The notes below the pieces were generated by a model, which was not told where the DNA came from, searched no databases, and worked only from the letters and a program-made list of their open reading frames with translations. DNA of 64,000 nt. Origin: Corynebacterium sputi DSM 45148. GTDB lineage: Bacteria; Actinomycetota; Actinomycetes; Mycobacteriales; Mycobacteriaceae. Below, in pieces: positions 34,454 to 44,027 of the stretch; within the stretch, counting starts at the first letter, position 1; the number at the start of each line of letters is the position of its first letter. A program made the position numbers and the translations under genes. Location of the stretch: the NCBI RefSeq assembly GCF_000427865.1, contig NZ_ATYV01000002.1, forward strand, positions 150,212 through 214,211, in the 5' to 3' direction.

Positions 34454-36058
34454 ATGGATATCGTTGATGTTTCACGCTGGCAGTTCGGCATCACGACGGT
34501 CTATCACTTCATTTTCGTGCCCCTGACCATCGGTCTTGCACCAATGGTGGCACTGATGCAGACATTCTGGCTGGTCACCAAAAAAGACCATTGGTACCGG
34601 GCCACCAGGTTCTTCGGCACAGTTCTGCTGATCAACTTCGCCATGGGCGTAGCCACCGGCATCGTCCAAGAATTCCAGTTCGGCATGAACTGGTCGGAGT
34701 ACTCCCGCATGGTCGGTGATGTCTTCGGTGGACCGCTCGCGCTGGAAGGGCTTGTCGCCTTCTTCCTTGAATCCGTGTTCCTCGGACTGTGGATTTTCGG
34801 CTGGGGTCGTATCCCCGGGTGGTTGCACGCGGCATCGATGTGGATCATCGCGGTGGCCGTGAATTTCTCGGCCTACTTCATCATCGTCGCGAACTCCTTC
34901 ATGCAGCATCCAGTTGGTGCGGAGTTCAATCCCGAGACCGGACGCGCTGAACTTGTCGATATCTGGGCGCTGCTAACCAACCCCACCGCACTGGCTGCCT
35001 ACTCACACGCAGTCGCAGGCTCCTTGCTCACAGCAGGCACCTTCGTGCTGGGAGTGACTGGATGGTGGATTGTCAAGGACGCCCGGACACGGGCAAAGGT
35101 GGCAAAGGAGTCCGGCACCGAGGTAGCCCCAACCACCGAACCCCACGACATGCACCGTCCGGCGCACCGACTTGGTTGGTGGACAACGCTGGTTGCCGCT
35201 GTCGGAGTGATGATCACCGGTGACATCCAGGCGAAACTCATGTTTGTCCAGCAGCCGATGAAGATGGCGTCGGCAGAATCGCTATGCCACACCGAAACAG
35301 ACCCGATGTTCTCCGTTCTCACCATCGGTACCCACAACAACTGTGACTCAGTAATCCACCTGATCGAGCTGCCGTGGATTCTCCCCTTCCTCGCTGAAGG
35401 CCGGTTCCAAGGAGTCACCCTTCGTGGTGTGGTGGACCTACAGAACTACTACGAGGGTCTCTTCGGGCCCGGCAACTATGCGCCGAACCTGTTCGTGACC
35501 TATTGGTCGTTCCGTGCGATGATCGGCCTGATGCTCGGATCCCTCGCGATTCTCTTCTTCAGCTGGTTGTTCACCAGGGGCGGACGCCTTCCGTCCCAGC
35601 GGTGGGCATCGATCTTCGCACTTGGTTGCATCGCAGCGATCCCCTTCCCCTTCCTGGCGAATTCCGCCGGTTGGATCTTCACCGAGATGGGCCGCCAGCC
35701 CTGGGTTATCCACCCCAATCCGGAATCCATCGGTGATCCGCGCACAGAGCTAATCAGAATGACCGTCGACATGGGTGTATCCGACCATGAGCCATGGATG
35801 GTGTGGACGACCTTGATCGGATTCACGATTCTGTACGCGATACTAGCGGTGGTGTGGTTCCGCCTGATCCGGAATGTCGTCCTTGCAGGACCTCCTGCTG
35901 ACGACGCTCCCCTGCTGCCTGCCGCCCTCGGCCGCGGTTCAGCAGATGATTCCGCACCTGGACCGGCCGCTCCGGTCAAGTTCGCGCTGCGCTCAGAAAC
36001 CGCAGACGGCTCCAGTACTTTCCGTGACAACTCGAACCACGAAACCCGAGGTGAATGA
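34454..36058 (+). CDS. cydA: Cytochrome bd oxidase subunit I
   Basis: Quinol oxidase subunit carrying hemes b558, b595 and d; it reduces oxygen to water with quinol at low oxygen tension. The 534-residue protein has nine or so helices. His18 (TTVYHFIF) is the b595-type ligand, and the His in AAYSHAVAGS and a later Met serve heme b558. GRQPWVI (about 414-420) is the conserved quinol-domain signature. The Q-loop is of the short type. The C-terminal tail is Ala/Pro/Asp-rich. First gene of cydABDC; the next ATG is 5 nt after the stop. Confidence 0.96.
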   Translation: MDIVDVSRWQFGITTVYHFIFVPLTIGLAPMVALMQTFWLVTKKDHWYRATRFFGTVLLINFAMGVATGIVQEFQFGMNWSEYSRMVGDVFGGPLALEGLVAFFLESVFLGLWIFGWGRIPGWLHAASMWIIAVAVNFSAYFIIVANSFMQHPVGAEFNPETGRAELVDIWALLTNPTALAAYSHAVAGSLLTAGTFVLGVTGWWIVKDARTRAKVAKESGTEVAPTTEPHDMHRPAHRLGWWTTLVAAVGVMITGDIQAKLMFVQQPMKMASAESLCHTETDPMFSVLTIGTHNNCDSVIHLIELPWILPFLAEGRFQGVTLRGVVDLQNYYEGLFGPGNYAPNLFVTYWSFRAMIGLMLGSLAILFFSWLFTRGGRLPSQRWASIFALGCIAAIPFPFLANSAGWIFTEMGRQPWVIHPNPESIGDPRTELIRMTVDMGVSDHEPWMVWTTLIGFTILYAILAVVWFRLIRNVVLAGPPADDAPLLPAALGRGSADDSAPGPAAPVKFALRSETADGSSTFRDNSNHETRGE

Positions 36059-36062
36059 CACC

Positions 36063-37088
36063 ATGTTCGGTATCGATCTTCCTGTCCTGTGGTTCATCAT
36101 CATCGCGGTGCTGTTCGCCGGATACTTCCTGTTGGAAGGATTCGACTTTGGCGTCGGAATCCTGCTGCCGTTCATCGGCCGTGATGAAAAACGTCGCAGC
36201 GCCATGATCCGCACCATCGGACCAGTGTGGGACGGCAACGAAGTCTGGCTGATCACCGCCGGTGGCGCTCTCTTTGCCGCCTTCCCTCTCTGGTACGCGA
36301 CGATGTTTTCCTCGTTCTATCTGCCGTTGTTCATCATCTTGATTGCCCTCATTGTCAGGATCGTTGGCTTGGAATGGCGCGGAAAGAACGATTCTCCGAA
36401 GTGGCACCGTTGGTGCGACCGGGGCATTATTTTCGGGTCCTGGGTGCCGCCTCTGATGTGGGGAATCGCAGTGGCCAACCTGGTCCGGGGAATCCCGGTG
36501 GATGTCGGGGAGCGAATCTCTACCTCGCAGGTGACCTTGTGGTCACTCCTCAACCCGTACGCATTGCTCGCCGGAGCGGCTCTAACCGCGCTCTTCGTTC
36601 TGCACGGTGCTACCTTCCTGCGGTTGAAGACCGCTGGGGTCCTGCGTGACGATGTTGCCCGTGCGCTCACCCCGGCTACCATCGCCACCGTCCTATTCGG
36701 AACCACGTTCGTTCTGTGGACCCAACTCCAGTACGGCACCTCGTGGACCTGGGCGCTGGTGGCGCTAGTTCTCCTCGGCGTCATCGTCGGCGCCTGGTGT
36801 GCTTACCTCGGCCGGGACGGCTGGGCGTTTACCTTCACTGCAGTGGCAGTTCTCTCAGTGACGGCCCTGGTGTTCGGTTCGATGTTCCCCTGGGTGGTTC
36901 CTAGCACGCTCGACGGGGGCACCGGAATCACCATCTGGGATGCCACCTCCAGCGAATACACTCTGACGATTCTCACGTGGGCCGCCCTCGCCATCACGCC
37001 GGTGGTGATCCTGTACCAAGGATGGACCTACTGGGTCTTCCGTAAGCGAATCCTCGCTGACCCGGTGACGCAAGGCTCCGGCTACTGA
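36063..37088 (+). CDS. cydB: Cytochrome bd oxidase subunit II
   Basis: A 341-residue membrane subunit that pairs with CydA. The family start motif LPVLWFIIIAVLFAGYFLLE with GFDFGVGILLPF is near residues 6-35. GPVWDGNEVWLITAGGALFAAFP (about 55-77) and GLEWRGK are family-typical. I chose the ATG at 36063; the frame is open upstream to 35874, but only inside cydA. Its stop overlaps the cydD ATG by one base (TGATG), indicating tight coupling. Confidence 0.96.
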   Translation: MFGIDLPVLWFIIIAVLFAGYFLLEGFDFGVGILLPFIGRDEKRRSAMIRTIGPVWDGNEVWLITAGGALFAAFPLWYATMFSSFYLPLFIILIALIVRIVGLEWRGKNDSPKWHRWCDRGIIFGSWVPPLMWGIAVANLVRGIPVDVGERISTSQVTLWSLLNPYALLAGAALTALFVLHGATFLRLKTAGVLRDDVARALTPATIATVLFGTTFVLWTQLQYGTSWTWALVALVLLGVIVGAWCAYLGRDGWAFTFTAVAVLSVTALVFGSMFPWVVPSTLDGGTGITIWDATSSEYTLTILTWAALAITPVVILYQGWTYWVFRKRILADPVTQGSGY

Positions 37089-38701
37089 TGGACGAGACCG
37101 AACCCTCCCCGCCCCGTGTCGGCCCCGTCGACCCACGTCTGTTGACACTGTCGGCACCGGTGCGCCGGTGGTTGCTGACCTCTGGGTTGTTGTCGGCGGC
37201 GCAGACTATCGCGGTCGTGCTGTTCGGGGTGTTGGTCGGACAGGTCGTCGCAGGCGTGATCGAGGATCCAGAGGCGCCCATAGCGTCCGGTTCGGTTCTG
37301 TCTCCCTGGTACCCGCATCTGATTTCTCTGGTGGTGGTCTCCATCGTGTGGGGATCGCTTGTGTGGGCAGAGCGCAGGTTCGGTCGCGGGGCAGCCGCCG
37401 GGGTCATCGACGATCTCCGGTCCCGGGCGCTGGCGCGGCTTGCCGTGCTCGATCCCCGTGTCGTTGATCGGGCTAGGTGGCGGATCACTCTCGGCGAGGG
37501 TCTGGACGGGCTGACCCCGTACCTGACCGGCTTCATTCCGGCGTTGACCTCAACCTTGATTGCGACACCAGCAGTTCTGGCGGTGGTGTTTTTCCTCGAT
37601 CCTGGCTCGGCAGTGATCGCACTGGTCACGCTCCCACTGATTCCGCTGTTTATGTGGCTCGTCGGCACGCTGACAGCAGGGCGTACTGAGCGTCGCCTGC
37701 GCGGCCTGGCGGTCTTGTCTGACCAACTTCTGGATCTCGCCGCAGGCCTGCCCACGCTGCGGGCATTCGGCCGACAGCGCTCCCCCGCCGAGGAGGTGCG
37801 CAGGCTCTCCGCCGAACACCGCACCTCAACAATGTCGGTACTGCGGATCGCGTTCCTCTCCAGTTTTGTACTTGAGTTCCTGGCAACGCTCTCGGTCGCA
37901 CTCATCGCCGTGGGAATCGGCTTCCGACTACTCGGCGGCTCAATTACCTTGGCGGTTGGGTTGACGGTGCTCATCATCGTCCCAGAGGTGTACAACCCGG
38001 TGCGCAACGTCGGCACCCGCTTCCACGATGCGCAGGACGGACTCGTCGCTGCGGATGACGTACTTTCGCTTCTCGACGCCCCGTGCCCCACCACCTCATC
38101 CACCTCTCCCATGCAGTCGGCACGTGAGCTCCCACCCCCGGCTCACGGACTGTCGGTCCACTTCAACCGGTTGTCGGTGGCCGCGCGTGATGGGCTGAGT
38201 CCCTGCGACCTCAGCGGTACCGCTCAGCCAGGGACAATCACCGTGTTGCACGGCCCCAATGGCGCAGGAAAATCCACTGCATTATTGGCTCTGCTGGGGA
38301 TCATCGATCCGGATGCAGACAGCGAGGATTCATTCGGTGGGGTGTCAGTTCTCAGTTCCGCTGGCGCGCTGCACGGCGATGAACTGTGGCAGCGCACCTC
38401 GTACGTTCCACAGCGCCCCTTGCTCCCAGAGGAAGTTACCGCTGGAACCGGCAATGTCGGTGACACCAGCGCACTGTCCTTAGGCGAGCGACAACGCGCC
38501 GCGGTCTACGCCTCACTCGACGACAAACGGGACCTGCTGGTTCTGGACGAGCCGACAGCGCACCTGGACGAGGAAAACGCAGTGATCATGCTCGCCGCAC
38601 TGAGAAAGCGCGCCGCAGCAGGTGCGACGGTCCTTCTCGCCAGCCATGATCCCGCGGTTCTCGCTGAAGCCGACATCACCATCGAGGTGCACCATGGCTG
38701 A
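37088..38701 (+). CDS. cydD: ABC transporter CydD, bd oxidase assembly exporter
   Basis: One half of the CydDC heterodimer, which moves thiols or heme-related molecules and is required for assembly of cytochrome bd. The 537-residue protein has six helices (to about residue 310) and an ATPase domain. Walker A is GPNGAGKST (about 392-400), Q-loop YVPQRPLLPEE, signature LSLGERQRAAVYASL (Gly replaced in LSGGQ), and Walker B LLVLDEPTAHLD. Overlaps cydB by one base and cydC by eight. Confidence 0.93.
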   Translation: MDETEPSPPRVGPVDPRLLTLSAPVRRWLLTSGLLSAAQTIAVVLFGVLVGQVVAGVIEDPEAPIASGSVLSPWYPHLISLVVVSIVWGSLVWAERRFGRGAAAGVIDDLRSRALARLAVLDPRVVDRARWRITLGEGLDGLTPYLTGFIPALTSTLIATPAVLAVVFFLDPGSAVIALVTLPLIPLFMWLVGTLTAGRTERRLRGLAVLSDQLLDLAAGLPTLRAFGRQRSPAEEVRRLSAEHRTSTMSVLRIAFLSSFVLEFLATLSVALIAVGIGFRLLGGSITLAVGLTVLIIVPEVYNPVRNVGTRFHDAQDGLVAADDVLSLLDAPCPTTSSTSPMQSARELPPPAHGLSVHFNRLSVAARDGLSPCDLSGTAQPGTITVLHGPNGAGKSTALLALLGIIDPDADSEDSFGGVSVLSSAGALHGDELWQRTSYVPQRPLLPEEVTAGTGNVGDTSALSLGERQRAAVYASLDDKRDLLVLDEPTAHLDEENAVIMLAALRKRAAAGATVLLASHDPAVLAEADITIEVHHG

Positions 38702-40352
38702 CTATAGCGATGTCTCCAGTTCGCAGGGACTGCGATCCCACCTGCGGGCGCTATCGCAGGTGCGTCCTATCGTGGGCCTGCGGTGGCGGGATCTCATTCG
38801 TCCAGTCGCCGCCGCGTGCATTACCTTGATCGCCGCGTTGACCCTGACTGTCGTGTCTGCCTGGTTGATCACAAAAGCGTGGCAAATGCCACCGGTGCTC
38901 GATCTCACCGTCGCAGTCACGGCGGTGCGTGCCCTTGGTATTTCACGTGCGCTCTTTAGGTATCTGGACCGGCTCGCCTCTCATGACGTCGCATTACGGT
39001 GCGCGGAGAATGTCCGCGTCAACGCCTATCGGATTCTGGCAACGTGCGATCCAACGGTGGTCGTTCGGATGTCCCGGGGTGCGCTGCTAACGCGCTTCGG
39101 CTCGGATGTGGACGCAGTCTCGGATGTTGTCGTTCGCGCCGTAGTTCCCGGCGCCGCCGCGCTGGTGGTGTCCGCATCCGCCGTTGGATTCGCTGCGTTG
39201 TTGTCGCCGTGGGCTGCGGTTGCTCTGTCCGTCGGGTTGCTGGTTGCTGGTATCGCCGCGCCGGCGGCGGTTGCCCGTTCCACCCGTGTCACTGAGGCTC
39301 GCCGCGCCGGCGCCCTGGAGTCGCTGACCACAAACGTCGACCACGTACTGGCGAACGCGCCCGCACTGCGAGTGTCCGGTCACCTGCCGCAGGCACTGGA
39401 TTTAGCCGACTCCTCCTCCCGGAGGTTGAGCAGTGCCGACGAGGCCGGCGCTTCCGCCGACGCCACTGGCGCCGCTATCGGCGTGTGGTCCCATGCCTTC
39501 ACCGTCATCGCGGTGGTTATGGTCGCCTCCATCGGATATCTCACCGGTGACCGCTCTCCCCAGTGGTTGGGCGCCCTGGCGTTGTTATCGCTCGCTGCGT
39601 TTGAGGCCGTCGCTGCTCTTCCGGCTGCAGCCGTCGCCGTCACCCGAGCCGCTGGTGCTGCCAGGCGCCTCACCGCGCTGTCTAGCGCTTCCCTCACCGA
39701 TGACGGCCGCGACCCCGAACCGCTCAGTCCTGCACCATATCTGGCTGCCCACAATCTGGTCGTCGGTCGGGACAGCGACCTGCAGAGTTGGGATCTCGAT
39801 CTTCCCTTTGGGTCCCGCGAACTCGTGGTCGCGCCCTCCGGCAGTGGCAAAACGACACTTTTACTGACTCTCGCGGGCCTGCTTCCAGCACGCTCTGGTG
39901 AGGTACTTCTGGACAACACTCCCACCGATGAACTGCCACCTTCGGTCCTGCGAGGCACCGTGCTGTTCGTCGCCGAGGACTCCCACATCTTCGCCACGAC
40001 GGTACGAGACAACCTCGCGGTCGGGGCTCCCCGCGCTACCGACGAGCAGATCCACGACGTACTCGATGCGGTCGGTCTTACCGGCTGGACTGATTCGCTT
40101 CCCGACGGCCTCTCCACCATCCTCACCTCAGGCGACAACAGCCTGTCGGGAGGTCAACGCCGCCGGCTCATCCTGGCCCGAGCGCTGCTCAGCGACGCAC
40201 CCATCTTGCTGTTGGATGAGCCGACCGAGCATCTCGACGCAGAAGGAGACTCAGACATCTCCGAACTCCTGGGATTCAGCGGTCCCCCACCGCCATTGCC
40301 CGGCGCGCTGGCGCAGCGGTCCATCGTGATGGTCCGGCACCCGCGCACCTAA
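38694..40352 (+). CDS. cydC: ABC transporter CydC, bd oxidase assembly exporter
   Basis: The partner of CydD, 552 residues. Its six helices include VVSAWLITKAWQMPPVL (about residues 55-71), a typical CydC motif. Walker A is APSGSGKTT (about 381-389), canonical signature LSGGQRRRLILARALL, and Walker B PILLLDEPTEHLD. The usual downstream H-loop His is reduced to the ending RSIVMVRHPRT. The ATG at 38694 lies 8 bases inside the end of cydD. Last gene of cydABDC. Confidence 0.93.
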   Translation: MADYSDVSSSQGLRSHLRALSQVRPIVGLRWRDLIRPVAAACITLIAALTLTVVSAWLITKAWQMPPVLDLTVAVTAVRALGISRALFRYLDRLASHDVALRCAENVRVNAYRILATCDPTVVVRMSRGALLTRFGSDVDAVSDVVVRAVVPGAAALVVSASAVGFAALLSPWAAVALSVGLLVAGIAAPAAVARSTRVTEARRAGALESLTTNVDHVLANAPALRVSGHLPQALDLADSSSRRLSSADEAGASADATGAAIGVWSHAFTVIAVVMVASIGYLTGDRSPQWLGALALLSLAAFEAVAALPAAAVAVTRAAGAARRLTALSSASLTDDGRDPEPLSPAPYLAAHNLVVGRDSDLQSWDLDLPFGSRELVVAPSGSGKTTLLLTLAGLLPARSGEVLLDNTPTDELPPSVLRGTVLFVAEDSHIFATTVRDNLAVGAPRATDEQIHDVLDAVGLTGWTDSLPDGLSTILTSGDNSLSGGQRRRLILARALLSDAPILLLDEPTEHLDAEGDSDISELLGFSGPPPPLPGALAQRSIVMVRHPRT

Positions 40353-40376
40353 CTACCGGGTGACCGGTTCGAGTGT

Positions 40377-41054
40377 TTAGCCCCGTCGGGGTTTCACTCG
40401 GACCTCGACTCCGCCCATAAGTGCAACGCCGCGCACCCGCACGACCGGAGCGTCGGGAGGCAGATCTGTTGGTGAGACTGATGCGGACTTATCGACATTG
40501 ACCGCATAGCCACCCATAAGGCCCAGACCATTGCACTCAACCCGGACTCCCTCTGGGACGATGATCTGGATTCCTCCCATCAGGGTGTACGCATCGATGG
40601 TGATATCACCGGTCTCGAACCTGGCGTCCCGAAGGTCAATCTCATTTCCGCCCATAACGGCGATGGAGGTGTGTTGCCCGGGCACCACCCAGTGCTTCCG
40701 GTTCACCCCTCCCATGATCGCCACGGACCACCGAGACGTGCCTGGCTCACCGGTGACTTGGCGTTGTGCTGCGGTGACGAGATCGCGGATGGTGGGGTTG
40801 GCGTCGGGAAGCGAATTAGCTCTCTGGACAGGAAGCGGCACCTGCCGCTGACCCAAGATGTCCGCCGCCGGATCATCGCGGAGGTCCTCCAACAAAGAGA
40901 TCAATTCCTTCTGACGCATCGCGGCGAAGGCCTTCGCCGAGCGCTCATCGAACTCGGACATGGTGATCTGGCCCTCTGAGAGAGCCTCGGTCAGCAGATC
41001 TACGGTTCGGCGGCGCTCGGCGTCAGTCGCGCGGCGGCCGGTGGGTTCGGTCAT
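40377..41054 (-). CDS. DUF1707 protein with LiaF-like C-terminal repeats
   Basis: A 225-residue soluble protein. The DUF1707 domain (RATDAERRRTVDLLTEALSE, GQITMSEFDERSAKAFAAM) fills residues about 7-50. A linker then leads to a LiaF/DUF2154-type beta domain with five MGG repeats (AIMGG, AVMGG, TLMGG, LMGGYAV, LMGGVEV; about 105-220). LiaF proteins restrain envelope-stress kinases; here no kinase is adjacent, so a stress-sensing role is inference. The ATG at 41054 has only a weak ribosome binding site, and a motif copy lies 22 nt before it. Confidence 0.8.
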   Translation of the reverse strand: MTEPTGRRATDAERRRTVDLLTEALSEGQITMSEFDERSAKAFAAMRQKELISLLEDLRDDPAADILGQRQVPLPVQRANSLPDANPTIRDLVTAAQRQVTGEPGTSRWSVAIMGGVNRKHWVVPGQHTSIAVMGGNEIDLRDARFETGDITIDAYTLMGGIQIIVPEGVRVECNGLGLMGGYAVNVDKSASVSPTDLPPDAPVVRVRGVALMGGVEVRVKPRRG

Positions 41055-41076
41055 AGATCCACAATAGAACGACCCT

Positions 41077-41087
41077 GCTTCCCGACG
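41077..41087 (-). repeat. Dispersed motif CGTCGGGAAGC (intergenic)
   Basis: Exact copy on the - strand in ACGTCGGGAAGCAG, between the alpha/beta hydrolase gene and the DUF1707 gene. Confidence 0.65.
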
Positions 41088-41124
41088 TCCCTGCCAACAA
41101 CACCCCAACCCACTCACGTGAATG

Positions 41125-41916
41125 TCAGTCGCCTGCAAAGTCCCTGATCACAGTGGTCAGAGTTTCGTCGTCGACTTCGTGCCATTGTCCGGGAAGCACC
41201 ATAAAACGTGCATCGATCATCGCGGATGCAAGTTGTCGACCCCAGGCGCCCATATCCCCTGCGGAAGCATCAGACGCAATCAACAAGGTCGGCTGCGGTA
41301 TGGCGCTGAAGCGCTCGGCAGGAGTGCCCGGCAGGAACGTCAGTTCGTGAAGAATGCTTGGAGCATCTCTCAGCGACTGCTCGGACGGCGGCGGCATGTC
41401 GGCGAGGATCTCCTTGGGGATTCCTACGACTTCTGACTGGAACCATCGGAGGAGTTCTTCAGGTCCTTGCCGCAGTCTTCTCTCCCCTTCCGTATGAAAC
41501 TCGCGGTCGGCCCCTGAGTCTGTTGACAGCGGTGGCTCCACCAGAACCAACCGATCGATCGCGGCACCTGCCTCGCCGGCGATCAAGCTCAATGTGGCGC
41601 CGGAGGAAAATCCATAGACCGTCACCGGGCCACCGACCATGTCGATGATCGCGCCGAGGTCCTCCACCTCCCGTTCAACGGCGTAGGTGTCGGCATTTCC
41701 ACTCGTGCCCTTGCCTCTGCGGTCATAACTCCAGACTGTGAAGTGCTCAGCAAGCGTGTTCGCCAAGGTGGGCTGCGGAGTCGTGGCTCGCGAGACGCCC
41801 ACACAGTGCACCATCACCAGGTCAGGCCCACTACCAATGCGGCTCCACGCGATCGGCGTGCCATCGAGGGAAACGACGGTTCCGTTTGTCTCCAACCCAG
41901 GTTGTTCGGGACTCAC
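41125..41916 (-). CDS. Alpha/beta hydrolase
   Basis: A 263-residue cytosolic hydrolase of the Abhydrolase_6 kind: HCVGVSR in the oxyanion-loop place (usually HG), SYDRRGKGTSGN (about 68-79), and nucleophile elbow YGFSSGAT (about 100-107, Ser in GFSSG). The catalytic His is in PGQWHEVDDE near the end. The ATG at 41916 overlaps the stop of the BCCT transporter (ATGA), so it is translated with it. The substrate is unknown; a role in processing the transported solute is speculative. Confidence 0.8.
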   Translation of the reverse strand: MSPEQPGLETNGTVVSLDGTPIAWSRIGSGPDLVMVHCVGVSRATTPQPTLANTLAEHFTVWSYDRRGKGTSGNADTYAVEREVEDLGAIIDMVGGPVTVYGFSSGATLSLIAGEAGAAIDRLVLVEPPLSTDSGADREFHTEGERRLRQGPEELLRWFQSEVVGIPKEILADMPPPSEQSLRDAPSILHELTFLPGTPAERFSAIPQPTLLIASDASAGDMGAWGRQLASAMIDARFMVLPGQWHEVDDETLTTVIRDFAGD

Positions 41917-43946
41917 CGTTCGTCCTCTAAATCCGCGGGCGGGTTGTCCTTCTCCCCTACCGTCAAAGAGGCATCTCCCGAGGCCGCCCGTGACTGTGGA
42001 TTCGCTGCCCGCTTTTGGATTCGACCGGGGTCAAGGGTCCTGGCAATGTCCTTGGCGCTGACAGTTTCGGTGGCATCGACATACCAGTCGGTGAGGGTCG
42101 GGTCCTCACTATCGAAGCCTGCGCCTGCACCTTCATCTGCGGCCACTTCGCTGGCGCCGAAGACGAAGTCATCGCCGTATTCGTCAATACCTCGACGCAC
42201 ACCCTGTGCAATCGCCGCCCGGGCATAGCGGCTACGAATGATGTACGGGTCGGTATGAAGATCCTTCGCCCAACACACCATCACTCCAATGACGATGAAG
42301 GCGAACGGCAGCGCACTGACGACCATGATCGATTGAAGACCGGACAACGCCGTCTCGCCCCCAATCAGCAGTAGCGACACCGCGATGAGCCCGAGCAGCA
42401 AACCCCAAATGACAGTGACCCATTTGGCCGGTTCGGGTCGGCCACCCTGAGACATCGAGGCCATCACAATCGACGCGGAGTCCGCAGCGGTGACAAAGAA
42501 GATGACGACGGCAATCAGAGCGATCGCAGAGGTGACCATCCCCAGCGGCAGATTCTGCAGTAGGCGGAAGAAAACCTCTTCGCTGGTGCCGCCGGGCTGA
42601 AGATCATTGCCATTCATCGTCATCCACATGGCGGTGCTGCCATAGACAGTGAACCAACCGATGACGATGGCCGTGGGTACCAACACGATCGTGGTGACGA
42701 ATTCCCGCAACGTACGTCCGCGGGAGATCTTCGCGATGAACATGCCGACAAACGGTGTCCACGACACCCACCATGCCCAGTAGTACGTGGTCCAGGTGCC
42801 GAGGAACTCCACGGCCTCTGGCCCGTCATTGGCGTTGAGGGTCATCATGGCGGGAATCTGCCGGAAAAACTCGACGAGCGAGGTCGGCAGGAAATTCAGG
42901 ATGAACACCGTGGGACCGACAACGAGGGTGAAAAGGCCCAGCAATCCGGTCAGCAGCATATTGGTGTTGGACAGCAGTCGAATTCCGCGCTTGATTCCTG
43001 AGACAGCAGAGGCGATAAACAGCGCCGTCAACAGCGCAATCACCCCGATGAGGAACATGTTGCCTTCCGGTGACCACCCGGAGATCACCGACACTCCGCT
43101 TCGGATCTGCAGTGCACCGATACCTAGAGATACCGCGGTACCGAACAGAGTCACCAGGATCGCGAAGAAGTCGATGAACCGCCCGAGGATCCGGTTCGAC
43201 GAGCCAGGAAACACCGGTTCGAACAGCGCGGAGATCAACGGCGGCCGCCCGCGTCGGTAAGAGCTATAAGCGATCGCACCACCGACTAAAGCGTAAAACG
43301 ACCAAGCGATCGGGCCCCAGTGCAGGTAGGTCTGGGCTAGTGCTGGAAGCGCCGCCTCGACCGTTCCGCCTTCAACCGACTGACTTGGGGACGGAGCTTG
43401 GAAGTACGTCAATGGTTCCAGCGGGCCGTAGAACAGCAACCCGATGCCTAGGCCTGCGGCAAATAACATCGAGATCCACGACGCGGTGGAGTACTCCGGT
43501 TCTTCATCATCCGCACCCAATCGAATGCCACCGGTGCGGCCAAAACCCACCGCGAGCATGAACAGTGCAATGGCGATCGCGAGCGCCCCGAACAGCCACC
43601 CGAAGTTGCTTGTCACCCACGCCAACGAGTTACTGCCGACCAAGGAGAGGTTCTCCGGTGCCACGAATGCCCACGCGGCGATCGCGATGACCACCGCAAC
43701 TGCACCGACAAATACCGCGACGTTTGTCGGAAACGTCACCTTGGTGCGCTCGACACCGATACCTGGAACAAGTCCTGGATGTGGTGGCGAAAGAGGTACG
43801 TCGGCGGCCTTCCGCAGTGCATGTCGTACCGGTTCAGGCCGGTCCTGGCCGAGTCGGTCTGAGTCTTCCTGAGATGCCACCTGATCCACTTTCCGTCGAT
43901 TGCTCCAGCGCACAGCGTTTTGCGGTTCGTTCCACCGTAACAACAT
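41913..43946 (-). CDS. BCCT-family betaine/carnitine/choline transporter
   Basis: A 677-residue secondary transporter with 12 helices. The glycine stretch GLGIGLLFYGP is typical of Na+-coupled BetP-like members. The Trp-rich family signature WWVSWTPFVGMFIAKISRGR (about residues 365-384) is intact. It has a long hydrophilic N-terminus and an acidic C-terminal tail, as in osmoregulated corynebacterial carriers (BetP, EctP, LcoP). Which one it matches cannot be settled here. The start is uncertain: ATG at 43946 or GTG at 43880, which has GGAAAG upstream. Overlaps a hydrolase gene downstream. Confidence 0.9.
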   Translation of the reverse strand: MLLRWNEPQNAVRWSNRRKVDQVASQEDSDRLGQDRPEPVRHALRKAADVPLSPPHPGLVPGIGVERTKVTFPTNVAVFVGAVAVVIAIAAWAFVAPENLSLVGSNSLAWVTSNFGWLFGALAIAIALFMLAVGFGRTGGIRLGADDEEPEYSTASWISMLFAAGLGIGLLFYGPLEPLTYFQAPSPSQSVEGGTVEAALPALAQTYLHWGPIAWSFYALVGGAIAYSSYRRGRPPLISALFEPVFPGSSNRILGRFIDFFAILVTLFGTAVSLGIGALQIRSGVSVISGWSPEGNMFLIGVIALLTALFIASAVSGIKRGIRLLSNTNMLLTGLLGLFTLVVGPTVFILNFLPTSLVEFFRQIPAMMTLNANDGPEAVEFLGTWTTYYWAWWVSWTPFVGMFIAKISRGRTLREFVTTIVLVPTAIVIGWFTVYGSTAMWMTMNGNDLQPGGTSEEVFFRLLQNLPLGMVTSAIALIAVVIFFVTAADSASIVMASMSQGGRPEPAKWVTVIWGLLLGLIAVSLLLIGGETALSGLQSIMVVSALPFAFIVIGVMVCWAKDLHTDPYIIRSRYARAAIAQGVRRGIDEYGDDFVFGASEVAADEGAGAGFDSEDPTLTDWYVDATETVSAKDIARTLDPGRIQKRAANPQSRAASGDASLTVGEKDNPPADLEDER

Positions 43947-44027
43947 AGAGACAGGCGCACCGGCGTCTAGTCACGATCAATAACCCGTTAAGATTAATTC
44001 AGAATCAATGGAGGAGTAAAAGGCGCG

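Noticed and set aside
38069..38079. CGTCGAGAAGC as a further variant of the dispersed motif (also 32776 and about 46048)
   Set aside because: These copies coincide with common Leu-Leu-Asp codons (CTTCTCGAC), so codon use alone can explain them.
36994..38112. 372-aa Ser/Arg/Thr-rich frame on the - strand
   Set aside because: Shadow of cydB-cydD; composition is typical of antisense in GC-rich genes.
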